From: an uncultured Clostridia bacterium | GTDB lineage: Bacteria; Bacillota; Clostridia; UMGS1810 | Direction of reading: 5' to 3' | DNA length: 35,335 nt | NCBI GenBank assembly: GCA_934463115.1 | Contig: CAKSIN010000024.1 | Location: 1-35,335 of the forward strand | Shown here: positions 1-8,302 of the stretch, piece by piece | Layout: each line of letters begins with the position of its first letter | How positions within the stretch are numbered: position 1 is the first letter of the stretch | Translations under genes and position numbers: made by a program | Notes under the pieces: model-generated | Told to the model about the DNA's origin: nothing | The model's input: the letters and a program-made list of their open reading frames with translations, nothing else | The model's database searches: none

Positions 1-75
1 CCTCCTTAGCTCAGTCGGTAGAGCGCATGACTGTTAATCATGATGTCGTTGGTTCAAGTCCAACAGGGGGAGCCA
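1..75 (+). tRNA. tRNA-Asn (GTT), lacking first base at window edge
   Basis: Cloverleaf is readable. The acceptor 5' strand pairs with AGGGGGA at 65-71 if one T lies just before the window. The D-arm follows, then an anticodon stem CATGA/TCATG around loop CTGTTAA (31-37) with anticodon GTT at 33-35, and a T-arm GTTGG/CCAAC. Discriminator is G72 and CCA is encoded at 73-75. The gene reads asparagine codons AAC/AAU. Only base 1 of the acceptor stem appears to be missing, because the window starts inside the gene. A terminator follows directly, so this is the last gene of its transcript. Confidence 0.96.
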
Positions 76-110
76 AAACCCGTACGCTTTCGCGTACGGG
101 TTTTACTTTT
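75..110 (+). terminator. Intrinsic terminator after tRNA-Asn
   Basis: AAAACCCGTACG pairs with CGTACGGGTTTT around a short CTTTCG-containing loop, followed by a T-rich run (TTTTACTTTTTT). The stem starts right at the CCA end of the tRNA. Confidence 0.9.
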
Positions 111-198
111 TTACTATTCACTTATCATTATTCCTTAATATGATGTACGGATTTTTGGAGAGTAAAAAGTAATAGTGAAAAGTGAAGAAGTGAGGTAC

Positions 199-228
199 AA
201 ACTCGCTTTGGCGAGTTTAGGCATGCCT
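199..228. repeat. Small hairpin plus palindrome in the gene-free leader
   Basis: AAACTCGC and GCGAGTTT form an 8-bp stem around TTTG (199-218), followed directly by the 10-bp palindrome AGGCATGCCT (219-228). It lies in the otherwise featureless 111-283 stretch ahead of the broken membrane protein gene. There is no T-run, so it is not a standard terminator. It could be a small dispersed repeat, but no second copy was noticed in this window. Confidence 0.4.
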
Positions 229-283
229 AAATTAATGAAAATTAAATTATTTACAGAAGCATTTGAAGGGGATACTACATATT

Positions 284-936
284 ATGTCAAAAAAAGAAAT
301 AATCAAAAGATACGTTTTATTTATAATAAGTTTATTCTTTGCAGCATTCGGAGTTGCAATAACAAAGCACGGTGAGCTCGGCGTTTCACCGATTTCATCC
401 GTACAAATGTTATGAGCAGCTACATGGATTCGCTTTCTCTTGGAGCATGGCTTATTATTTGGAATTGTATTTTGATTGTCGGTCAGATATTAATACTGAA
501 AAAGGAATTTCAATTGATACAGCTTCTGCAGCTTCCGTTATCTTTTCTCTTTGGAATTTTCACCGATTTTGGAGTATGGTGTATGTCATATATTTCGAAT
601 AATTATTATCCGATTCGGCTATTGCTTGTGCTTGTCGGCATAGTAACACTTGCTTTCGGTGTGGCACTCTCCGTAATTGCAAATGTCATCATGAATTCCG
701 GAGCGGCTTTTGTAAAAGCAATTTCGGATATATGCGGTATGGTATTCGGTAATGTTAAAATCGGGTTTGACGTCGGCTGTGTGGTGCTGGCACTTGTTAT
801 ATTATGGTTTCTTTTTAACGGCGAAATCATCGGCACGCGTGAGGGAACGATTCTGACGGCACTTTTGACAGGGGTTATGGTGAATTTCTTTGTAAAGCGA
901 ATATCCGAACCGATTAACAGCATTTTGTCAGATTAG
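284..936 (+). pseudogene. YczE/DUF6198-type integral membrane protein, broken by one-base deletion
   Basis: The reading frame starts at ATG 284 behind GAAGGGG and gives a hydrophobic N-terminus (YVLFIISLFFAAFGVAITKH, then GVSPISSV), stopping at TGA 413-415. The rest of the protein continues in another frame from about 404 to 936 (SSYMDSLSLGAWLIIWN, then PLSFLFGIFTDFG). Adding one base near 401-404 would join them as SSV-TNVM-SSYMDS. The combined product is about 215 residues with five or so membrane segments, resembling YczE/YitT-like membrane proteins of unknown transport role. ATG 412 overlaps the upstream stop, so reinitiation could in principle make the C-terminal part, but loss of function is likelier. 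A sequencing error cannot be excluded. Confidence 0.75.
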
Positions 937-981
937 GTATACGATTATACAGAAAAACTAAATGATAATTATAAGTAATGT

Positions 982-1012
982 CGGAGCAAAATTTACACTG
1001 CTCCGTTTTTCT
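982..1012 (+). terminator. Intrinsic terminator after the broken membrane protein gene
   Basis: CGGAGC (982-987) pairs with GCTCCG (1000-1005) and is followed by TTTTTCT. It sits about 45 bases past the stop codon at 936. Confidence 0.7.
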
Positions 1013-1153
1013 ATGCAACAATTTCTGTGATGAAAATGATGAAAATCCCCCTGTTATTCGTTTGAGTTTCCCCAAAAATCCGAGAGAAAAGTCTTGCGAA
1101 GCGCACAACAGTGCGGAAAAATAAGAATTGAAAATTGAAATTAAAGCAAAAAA

Positions 1154-1666
1154 ATAATTGACCGTCTTTCACTCAATTTAAATACATTCAACAAATCCGA
1201 AAAGTTATTTGAACAATATCTGCACGCTGTAAAATCACAAATTAAAAAAACACAATATTGATAGTTGACGGAAGCGATATTACAAAGAAATATTCTACAA
1301 AATCAGAAGGTATAGTAACTGTCCGTGACGGGCAGTACGGGAGAATGGAAACTCGGCTATCACACTGTCGGTGTGACAGCACTTACGCCGGAAAAGAAAA
1401 TGCCGATACCCGTGTATACTAAAATCTTTTCTGCCAAAGAAAATGGTTTTGTCAGCGAAAAGGCAGATGAAAGAATTGCTGTTATGCAGCTTATTGAGCA
1501 GTCAAAGCGTATATACGGAGTGAATAAGTTTGCGTTTTATGCCATTGCGTACGGCTTATTTGTCGTATTTTCAAAATGTAAGCAAGGTATATCTGATATG
1601 TTGAAGGAAAAACAAAAATCTATGCAGTTATCCTTGTTTCCTGATATAGGGTTTGGTTGCTGCTGA
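1154..1666 (+). mobile_element. IS4-like DDE transposase remnant, scrambled and internally deleted
   Basis: Three blocks in two frames read as pieces of one transposase. About 1154-1252 gives LFEQYLHAVKSQIKKTQ. From 1261 a second frame gives IVDGSDITKKYS and VRDG, carrying the first catalytic Asp context (xVDxSDI) typical of IS4-family DDE enzymes. From about 1328 the original frame resumes with STGEWKLGYHTVGVTALT and PIPVYTKIFSA. The text then jumps to a C-terminal block (EQSKRIYGVNKFAFYAIAYG, then QLSLFPD). The middle of the protein, including the later catalytic residues, is missing. No terminal inverted repeats or target duplication could be recognised. The 3' end overlaps the start of the next pseudogene, which suggests that insertion destroyed that gene's beginning. 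Confidence 0.7.
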
Positions 1667-2942
1667 AAAAATGGAATATCTTGTATAATACTGCCGCTGC
1701 AATGCTTTTGATATGTTTTATATTCGCCTTACTGATGAATTTCTTTTACCGTGATGCCGAGAATAAAGCGTACAACGAGCTTTGCGCGGAAGACACATAT
1801 ATCAAAAAAGATTCATCAATCAGAATTAAGGCAGACAGGAGGAACCTTATTAATTTGGCAAATTTTGCTGCAACACTTTATGCCGACGGAAGAAAGTATG
1901 ACATAATGCTAAACTCCATTGAACCGATAATACAGATGAAAAACTTTTGAAAACAGACAAAAGACTGTATGACTTCTTTAAGAAACACGGAGTTGAAGAG
2001 GTGGTGTTTTCGGCAATTACATATAATGATAAAAGAGGAATCCTCAGCGTTGTTAATCCCAAAAATCAATATTCTGCCAAATTTATTGTTGATGAAACAG
2101 CTGTTTGCTTTCCGGTCGCAATTTATAATAAAAAGTGGTTGAACCGTACACAGATTGAAGCGACCACAGATGTTCTCACAGGTGTTTTAAACCGCGTCGC
2201 ATATAAAAAGGATTATACCGAATTGAATATACAAAATCCTGAAAATGCTGCATGCATTTTTTTTGATGTCAACGAGCTGCATATCAGAAATAACAACTAT
2301 GGACACGCAGCCGGAGATGAATTTTTGGTTTTTATACAGGACGCACAGCGTGAAACAATAAAAAAGAATATAGAAGATTTGTTCGCACAACTCGAAGAGA
2401 AAGACTATCATGTCGCAATAGGGGTTTCTTACAGAAACAGCTGTGCCAATGTTAAAGAAATGATAAAGGATGCCGAGAACAGAATGTATGATTCGAAGGC
2501 GCACTACTACCAGAACAAGAAGCAATCAAGCGTTTACAGTGATAATGGTATAGGTTATATACAAGGTGATTTTGAACCGAATGAGATTGAATATATTTTA
2601 TTGGAGTCGAGGGCATACTTCAGCGGAGTATTAAGAATATCTCTCGGAGAGGACACATCACATATAATTATGGCAAAGGCATATCCGGGGCGGTATCAAA
2701 AGACTGATAACCTTTCAAAAAGATTTATGAAATATGTTGATGAGGCTGTTCATCCCGACTATCACAGAGAGGTTGCGAGTTTTTCTAATTACAGCGTATT
2801 GAAAAAGCAATTATCGGGCGGAAATATACCGAGGATAAGTTATAAAAAACTAAACGGTGAAGCTATAACCCTCAGCGTGTACAATCTCAGTAAAGACGGC
2901 GGTGAGATTAAAGATACATTATGGATTTTTGCCAGAGGCTGA
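1657..2942 (+). pseudogene. Membrane-anchored GGDEF protein, decayed (lost start, frameshift, internal deletion)
   Basis: Two frames make up one former diguanylate-cyclase-like protein. 1657-1950 encodes a membrane helix (AAAMLLICFIFALLMNFFY) and an extracytoplasmic sensor region. A frame change near 1929-1947 leads into the frame running to 2942. That frame holds TTDVLTGVLNR and FFDVNELH, the usual start of a GGDEF domain, followed by YGHAAGDEFLVF. In intact domains the GH..GD motif and the GG(D/E)EF loop lie about 25-30 residues apart. Here they are fused, so the stretch between them is deleted in frame. A C-terminal PAS-like region (about 2520-2940) follows. The beginning runs straight into the transposase remnant and has no convincing start site. 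Cyclic-di-GMP synthesis is not expected. Confidence 0.75.
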
Positions 2943-3024
2943 CATATAATCCCTTTAATCGATAGCTGAGCGGAATGCTGCGGCAAATATTCGGCAAATA
3001 TTTTAAAAAATCCCCTTTTTTCGA

Positions 3025-3053
3025 TTGACAAAACATAGACAAAAGGATATAAT
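3025..3053 (+). promoter_or_regulatory. Consensus sigma-A promoter for the acetylation operon
   Basis: TTGACA at 3025-3030 and TATAAT at 3048-3053 are both perfect matches, with a 17-base spacer. Transcription would start near 3060 and reach the GTG at 3116 after a leader of about 55 bases. Confidence 0.88.
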
Positions 3054-3096
3054 TAATTCAGGCAGTGTGAGGATGTCTCCGCTGCCTGAATTAATT
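3051..3096. promoter_or_regulatory. 15-bp inverted repeat overlapping the -10 box and start site
   Basis: AATTAATTCAGGCAG (3051-3065) is exactly mirrored by CTGCCTGAATTAATT (3082-3096), with 16 bases between. The left arm starts inside the -10 box, so most of it is not transcribed and an RNA hairpin would keep only about six base pairs. The arm centres are 31 bp apart, near three helical turns, which suits a protein operator better than an attenuator. No T-run follows. Confidence 0.6.
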
Positions 3097-3115
3097 ACGA
3101 AAGGTAGTCTGGAAA

Positions 3116-4531
3116 GTGTCAACCAACAGGAAAAATTCATCGGTTTATAAGGCTTTGATATTAATGCTTATGTTTTTTGCTGCGGTGTTTTTGTTTGTAA
3201 ACTCAGCACAGAGAATCCTCGACAAGAGTCCCGTATTTTACGCGGATAAAACATATTTTCTTGCCGGAAAGAACAAACACAGTCTTTCCGCAAAAATAAT
3301 AGAATGTCGCGGCACGGTTTACTGCCCTGCAGATGACGTACTTGAAGTGTACGGCTTTAAATTCAGCTCCGAAAACAGCGGCAAATACACCTATGTGCGC
3401 AAAAGCAAGGAAATATCAATAACCGATGAAACGGCTAAGCTTTCGAAAAGCCGCGAGAGATCAGACGCTCCGGAGGCTGTTTTGTGGCATTCCAAACTGT
3501 ATCTGTCGGTAGACGCATTGGATAGGCTTGCCGATGTCAGTACGGTTGTAAAGGGCGATGTCGCAGCGTGCAGCCTTTATCGGCGTGATACGCTGGCGGA
3601 CACGGTGATAACTGACAAATATCGCAGCAAAACACCAATGCAGAAATATGCCGGATGCTATATTGCGGGTGACAGGACTATTGAACTCCTTTCAATAAGC
3701 AGCGACGGTGCAAAAAAGTATGCACAGGCGGTTAATGCCATTGCGGAAAAGCTGCCCAAGGTCAACACGTTTTCCATGGTTGTTCCCACATCCTCTGAGT
3801 TTTATTCCACCAAGGATATGTGTACAAATCAGATTAACGGAATAAAAACGGTGTATAAAAATCTTTCAAAAGATGTTATGCCTATAAACGCGGTAGATCC
3901 GATTCAAAAGCACCTGGATGAAAATTTGTATTTTAAAACAGACCACCACTGGACTCAGCGCGGCGCATACTACGCTTACCGTGCGTTCAATGATTTCCGC
4001 GGACGAAGCACACCGGCTTTGTCGGAATTTGAAAATGTTCCTGCCGAAGGATTTGTCGGTTCTTTTGCAAGTTTTATGCGCGGAACGGACGGCGAAAAGA
4101 TTTGCCGCGAAAATCCCGATGTACTGGAGAGGTTTATTCCGAAAACATCGCCTGTCGGCATGGCATACAGTGATATGGCACTTACAAAACCGCTTATGAA
4201 TGTTGAAGCGGTGAACACAAATGTTGTAAGCTACATGGCGTTTGTGGGCGGAGACTGCCCGATATCGCGGTTTACAACAACCAACAAAAACAAAAAGAGC
4301 ATACTCATCGTTAAAGAATCCTATGGAAATGCACTTGCAACCTGGGCAATGAATGATTATGAAACAGTGTATATTCTTGATCCGCGCGGATTTAACGGGT
4401 TCAACGGAAATACGGAAATATTTAAGATAGATAAATTTTATTCCATGTTTCCCTTTGATGATTTGCTTATAGTAAATTATCCTGCGGCAATGTCGCCGAG
4501 GCTTTGCGGGGCAATACAAAATCTAATTTAA
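3116..4531 (+). CDS. DHHW/AlgX-like SGNH-type surface acetylation protein with stalk domain
   Basis: This 471-residue protein has an N-terminal signal anchor (ALILMLMFFAAVFLFVNSA). Next comes a region of about 100 residues resembling the copper-amine-oxidase-like N-terminal stalk domain of Firmicute surface proteins. The C-terminal half is AlgX/AlgJ-like and carries the DHHW signature (TDHHWTQRGAYYAYRAF, about residues 273-289) and a late block IVKESYGNALATWAMNDYE. Family members act outside the membrane with an MBOAT protein to move acetyl groups onto polysaccharides. The start is GTG 3116. It is first in an operon with MBOAT 16 bases downstream. The polymer modified is unknown. Confidence 0.85.
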   Translation: MSTNRKNSSVYKALILMLMFFAAVFLFVNSAQRILDKSPVFYADKTYFLAGKNKHSLSAKIIECRGTVYCPADDVLEVYGFKFSSENSGKYTYVRKSKEISITDETAKLSKSRERSDAPEAVLWHSKLYLSVDALDRLADVSTVVKGDVAACSLYRRDTLADTVITDKYRSKTPMQKYAGCYIAGDRTIELLSISSDGAKKYAQAVNAIAEKLPKVNTFSMVVPTSSEFYSTKDMCTNQINGIKTVYKNLSKDVMPINAVDPIQKHLDENLYFKTDHHWTQRGAYYAYRAFNDFRGRSTPALSEFENVPAEGFVGSFASFMRGTDGEKICRENPDVLERFIPKTSPVGMAYSDMALTKPLMNVEAVNTNVVSYMAFVGGDCPISRFTTTNKNKKSILIVKESYGNALATWAMNDYETVYILDPRGFNGFNGNTEIFKIDKFYSMFPFDDLLIVNYPAAMSPRLCGAIQNLI

Positions 4532-4547
4532 TTTTATTGGGGGAAAT

Positions 4548-5942
4548 ATGATTTTTTCAAGTTTGTTGTTTTTGGGCATTTTTTTACCGGCAGTGCTTGT
4601 GTTGTACAACCTGTCGAAAAATATGACATACAAGAATATTGTGCTTGTTGTGTCATCGCTGATTTTTTACGCATGGGGCGAACCGGTATATGTACTGGCG
4701 CTGGTGTTCAGCTCGCTTGTAGACTACACTGTGGGGTTTGTTATACACAATAACCGCGGCACGTGGAAGGCCAAGGCGGCTTTGCTTGCGTCGCTTACAA
4801 TAAATCTCGGTTTGCTCGGTGTGTTTAAATACGGCGGCTTTTTTGCGGATAATATCAATTTTATTTTCAAAACAAATATTCCGTTCAAAGGTTTTGCATT
4901 GCCGCTGGGTATTTCTTTCTACACTTTTCAGACAATGTCGTATTCAATAGATATGTACAACGGCAATGTCAAGCTTCAGCGGTCATTGCTCAAATTTATG
5001 GTGTATGTGTCAATGTTTCCGCAGCTTGTGGCAGGACCTATCGTGCGCTACATTGATATCGAAAGTCAAATGGATAACCGCCGCGTTACAATGCGCGATT
5101 TTGAATATGGCGTAATGCGTTTTACACAGGGGTTGTTCAAAAAGGTTGTTCTTGCAAATGGAGCCGGAAAAATTGTTGCCGCCATGCTTGACGGAGACCT
5201 TACAAAGGCGACGGTTTTCGGCTCGTGGTTCGGAATTATAATGTATTCTTTTCAGATACTCTATGATTTTTCGGGATATTCCGATATGGCTATAGGTCTC
5301 GGACGTATGTTCGGGTTTAAATTTCTTGAGAATTTCAACTATCCGTATATGTCGCGCAGTGTCACGGAGTTTTGGCGCAGGTGGCATATTTCCCTCGGAA
5401 CATTTTTCAGGGATTATGTGTATATTCCGCTTGGCGGAAATAGGCATAATCAGCTCAGAAATATCTTTGTTGTGTGGCTTCTCACAGGTTTTTGGCACGG
5501 CGCAAGCTGGAACTTTGTGCTGTGGGGACTGTACTATGGAATTATTCTGATTATAGAAAAAAAGTGCATCGGAAAGCTTTTGGCACGTTTGCCGGTGTTC
5601 GTTCGTATATTGTACAATTATATTCTGGTTGTCATTGGTTGGGCATTGTTCTATTTTACCGATTTTTCACGGCTGAAACAGTTTTTCCATGCGGCATTCG
5701 GCATGGGCGGCGGACTTATTGATACTGTGTCAAAGGGTGAGTTTATGAGTAATATATTCCTGCTTGTATTGCTTGTTCTCTGCTCGGCACCGATATTCAA
5801 AAACACTGCTCTCTGCACCCGAAAAAAAGCACCTGCTTTGTACAGAGCGGCGGCACCGATATGGGTTTTTGCCGTTATGGCAATTTGCTTTACACTGCTT
5901 GTGGGGCAGACATACAACCCGTTCCTGTATTTCAGATTTTAA
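4548..5942 (+). CDS. MBOAT family O-acyltransferase (AlgI/DltB-like)
   Basis: A 464-residue polytopic membrane protein of normal length for AlgI-like enzymes. Diagnostic blocks are PQLVAGPIVRY, the conserved SVTEFWRRWHISLGTFFRDY (about 270-290) followed by VYIPLGGNR, and GFWHGASWNFVLWG, whose His (about 316) matches the catalytic histidine of MBOAT proteins. It should pass acyl groups, probably acetyl, across the membrane to the DHHW proteins encoded on both sides. Its site GGGGGAAAT precedes ATG 4548. The gene next to it begins 18 bases past its stop. AlgI-type function is favoured over DltB because no dltA or dltC is nearby. Confidence 0.92.
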   Translation: MIFSSLLFLGIFLPAVLVLYNLSKNMTYKNIVLVVSSLIFYAWGEPVYVLALVFSSLVDYTVGFVIHNNRGTWKAKAALLASLTINLGLLGVFKYGGFFADNINFIFKTNIPFKGFALPLGISFYTFQTMSYSIDMYNGNVKLQRSLLKFMVYVSMFPQLVAGPIVRYIDIESQMDNRRVTMRDFEYGVMRFTQGLFKKVVLANGAGKIVAAMLDGDLTKATVFGSWFGIIMYSFQILYDFSGYSDMAIGLGRMFGFKFLENFNYPYMSRSVTEFWRRWHISLGTFFRDYVYIPLGGNRHNQLRNIFVVWLLTGFWHGASWNFVLWGLYYGIILIIEKKCIGKLLARLPVFVRILYNYILVVIGWALFYFTDFSRLKQFFHAAFGMGGGLIDTVSKGEFMSNIFLLVLLVLCSAPIFKNTALCTRKKAPALYRAAAPIWVFAVMAICFTLLVGQTYNPFLYFRF

Positions 5943-5960
5943 CGGAGGTGACTGCAGACT

Positions 5961-7169
5961 ATGACGAATAATAAAAATAACAATAATTATTCAAAATCGG
6001 CTGTTTATGTGTTTGTTGCCATGCTTGCGGTTTTTGTGTATATAACCGTTTTTGCTCCAAAGGATATGAGCGCCGTTAAAAAAGAAAACCGTGAACTCAA
6101 AAAAATGCCGGAGCTCAATAGCCAAACCGTACTTTCGGGAGAATTTTCAAAAGGATTTGAGGACTACCTTGCCGATAATGTGGGTTATCGCTCAAAGTTT
6201 ATGGACGCGTCGTCACGCATTGAGACAGCAAAGGGAATAAAGCCGAAAAGCGGAAAAGTCGTTACCGCGGCAAAAAATCTCGGAACCGGTACAAGCGGCG
6301 AAAACCACCTTCTTGTGCTGTCCGACAGGGTAATGGAAGTATACCGCGAGGACGAAAACGCAAAAAAAGCATATGCCGAGACAATCAAACGTTATTCCGA
6401 AGAACTTGGAGACACAAATGTGTACCTTATGCTCGCACCGACTCAGATAGAGTTTTCAAAGAGCGCAAACACGTCGGACAGCGAAAAGGCTACCATTGAC
6501 TATATATACGGTAATGTCGGAGAACGTGTGAAAACTGTTGATGTATACAGCCGCCTGAAAGAGCATAAGGATGAATATATTTACTTCCGAACGGATCATC
6601 ACTGGACGCAGCGCGGTGCATTTTATGCTTACAGCGCTTTTTGCAGCGATATTCTCGGCGAAAAACGGAATATAAAGGATTACAGCGTGCACAAGGAAGA
6701 AAAATTCCTCGGATACTTGTACAATCAGGCAAATGATCCGTCGCTTGCGTCACACTCCGACACAATAGAGGTGTATGAATACGGCAAAAACTATCCTGTT
6801 TATGCACACGCAAAGAATGAAAACGGCAAGATTGAGGACTACACACCGCATATGTATCAGTTCCCCGTGAGCGGCGAACAGACCGCCTACAAGATATTCA
6901 TGGGCGGAGACCATATGTTTGCCGAAATTAATACGGATAATAAAAACGGAAAAACACTGCTTGTAATAAAGGATTCGTATGCAAATGCGCTGATACCGCT
7001 TTTAACCAGAGATTACGAGCGAATTTTGGTAATTGATCCGCGCAGCACATATGTTTCTGTATCGGAGCTCAAAACCCGGTATGATATCACAGACTGCATG
7101 ATTGTAAACTATGTGTTCACAACTACATTTTCCGATTTTGTGCAGAGTATGAATGATGTTTTAAAATAA
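5961..7169 (+). CDS. Second DHHW/AlgX-like acetylation protein
   Basis: 402 residues with an N-terminal membrane anchor (SAVYVFVAMLAVFVYITVFA). It is a paralogue of the product of 3116-4531 without the stalk domain. The signature reads TDHHWTQRGAFYAYSAF (about 211-227) and the late block LVIKDSYANALIPLLTRDYE (about 333-352) matches LIVKESYGNALATWAMNDYE of the first protein. Its ribosome site GGAGGTGACTGCA resembles the one before the next gene (GGAGGCGACTGCA), hinting at local duplication. It probably works with the MBOAT protein as an extracytoplasmic acetyltransferase or esterase. Having two DHHW proteins may mean two sites or two acceptors. Confidence 0.85.
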   Translation: MTNNKNNNNYSKSAVYVFVAMLAVFVYITVFAPKDMSAVKKENRELKKMPELNSQTVLSGEFSKGFEDYLADNVGYRSKFMDASSRIETAKGIKPKSGKVVTAAKNLGTGTSGENHLLVLSDRVMEVYREDENAKKAYAETIKRYSEELGDTNVYLMLAPTQIEFSKSANTSDSEKATIDYIYGNVGERVKTVDVYSRLKEHKDEYIYFRTDHHWTQRGAFYAYSAFCSDILGEKRNIKDYSVHKEEKFLGYLYNQANDPSLASHSDTIEVYEYGKNYPVYAHAKNENGKIEDYTPHMYQFPVSGEQTAYKIFMGGDHMFAEINTDNKNGKTLLVIKDSYANALIPLLTRDYERILVIDPRSTYVSVSELKTRYDITDCMIVNYVFTTTFSDFVQSMNDVLK

Positions 7170-7190
7170 TAACAATCGGAGGCGACTGCA

Positions 7191-8198
7191 ATGTACGGTA
7201 TTGAAGAAAAGAAAAAATATTTTTCCGTTCCCACAGAATCTGTGATGGGAACCCCCGAGGACAAATGGGGATATATGTATAAACGGCTCGATAACTTTCT
7301 TGCCGTAATAAATATTACAATCAAGGGAATCAAGCCGGGCAGAACGGTTGATATTGGAATGACATCGGACTTGCATTTTAATTATCTCAATACGCAGGAT
7401 TTTGAGGAGAAAAACCCTGCCGTAATGAGCTCGTCGAAAAACAGAGTGTGGCTCCGCGGCGGCGAGTCGATAGGAAATGCAATTCGTGCGCTTGAATTTT
7501 GCTCACACACGGATCAGACGGTTGTCTGCGGCGATATTCTGGACTACTTTACACACGGCGCAATGGAGTGTGCACAGAAGTATCTTTTCAATGCATACCC
7601 GGAGGCACTTGCATGTATCGGCGGACACGAGCTCACATGCCGTATGCAGGGTGAAATTGAGGACGCGCTTCCTGTTGAATGTAAGAAAAAAGCTCTGGCA
7701 GAAATATGGAACAACGATATTGAATATTGCTCAAGACTGATTGCCGACAGGGTGCTTGTTGTCGTTATGAATAATGACTGCGGAGTGTACACGGCGGAAC
7801 AATGCCAAAAAATGGAGAATGATATACAGCGTGCGCGCGATAACGGTTACACTGTTCTGATTTTTCAGCATGAACCGATAAGTACCGGAAATCCCGATGA
7901 TGTTGATGTGGATTTTCTGCGCGTCGGCGATCCGAATGTTCCGCACGACTTTTTCAATGATTTAGCCGGCAACGCCGACTGTGGGGAAGGCACGGAGCGA
8001 ATGTATAGATGCATTACAACCGCTGCCGATGTTGTAAAGGGGATATTTTGCGGACATTGGCACAACGATATATACACCGAGGTGCTTGCATCGGAACGCA
8101 CCGATGACGGCTCGGAGAAAAAGACGGTTATTCCGCAGTATATAATTACGTCAAATGCCTATGAAAACGGAACGGTTATGCATATAAATATTGTGTAA
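7191..8198 (+). CDS. Calcineurin-like metallophosphoesterase
   Basis: 335 residues with metallophosphoesterase metal-binding blocks in order: TSDLHFN (Asp60, His62), VVCGDILDYF, IGGHE, FQHEPIS and GIFCGHWHND near the C-terminus. No signal peptide or membrane segment is seen, so it is probably cytoplasmic. Normal family proteins have GNH(E/D) where this one has GGHE. The gene follows the second DHHW gene by 21 bases and looks like the end of the same operon. Its substrate cannot be told: a sugar phosphate, a nucleotide or a phosphodiester are all possible. A link to polymer synthesis is suggested only by position. Confidence 0.82.
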   Translation: MYGIEEKKKYFSVPTESVMGTPEDKWGYMYKRLDNFLAVINITIKGIKPGRTVDIGMTSDLHFNYLNTQDFEEKNPAVMSSSKNRVWLRGGESIGNAIRALEFCSHTDQTVVCGDILDYFTHGAMECAQKYLFNAYPEALACIGGHELTCRMQGEIEDALPVECKKKALAEIWNNDIEYCSRLIADRVLVVVMNNDCGVYTAEQCQKMENDIQRARDNGYTVLIFQHEPISTGNPDDVDVDFLRVGDPNVPHDFFNDLAGNADCGEGTERMYRCITTAADVVKGIFCGHWHNDIYTEVLASERTDDGSEKKTVIPQYIITSNAYENGTVMHINIV

Positions 8199-8238
8199 TT
8201 TTTGAACGAAAAATCTTTTTAAAATATTAAAAAAAGTA

Positions 8239-8267
8239 TTGCAATTTGCAAAATGGTGTGGTATAAT
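8239..8267 (+). promoter_or_regulatory. Sigma-A promoter of the LacI-type regulator gene
   Basis: TTGCAA at 8239-8244 and TATAAT at 8262-8267, with a 17-base spacer. The predicted start near 8274 falls in the palindromic operator just downstream. Confidence 0.82.
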
Positions 8268-8272
8268 GCTTA

Positions 8273-8287
8273 TTGTAAACGATTACA
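8273..8287. promoter_or_regulatory. LacI/CcpA-type operator (cre consensus match)
   Basis: TTGTAAACGATTACA fits the catabolite-responsive-element pattern WTGNAANCGNWNNCA at every fixed position and has the central CG typical of LacI-family operators. It covers the predicted transcription start. It could bind the regulator encoded just downstream, giving autorepression, or CcpA. The sequence alone does not separate these. Confidence 0.72.
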
Positions 8288-8302
8288 CAGCAGGAGGTAT
8301 CT

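Noticed and set aside
3866..4519. 217-residue minus-strand open frame
   Set aside because: Antisense to the first DHHW gene, Cys/His/Arg-rich composition typical of a shadow frame.
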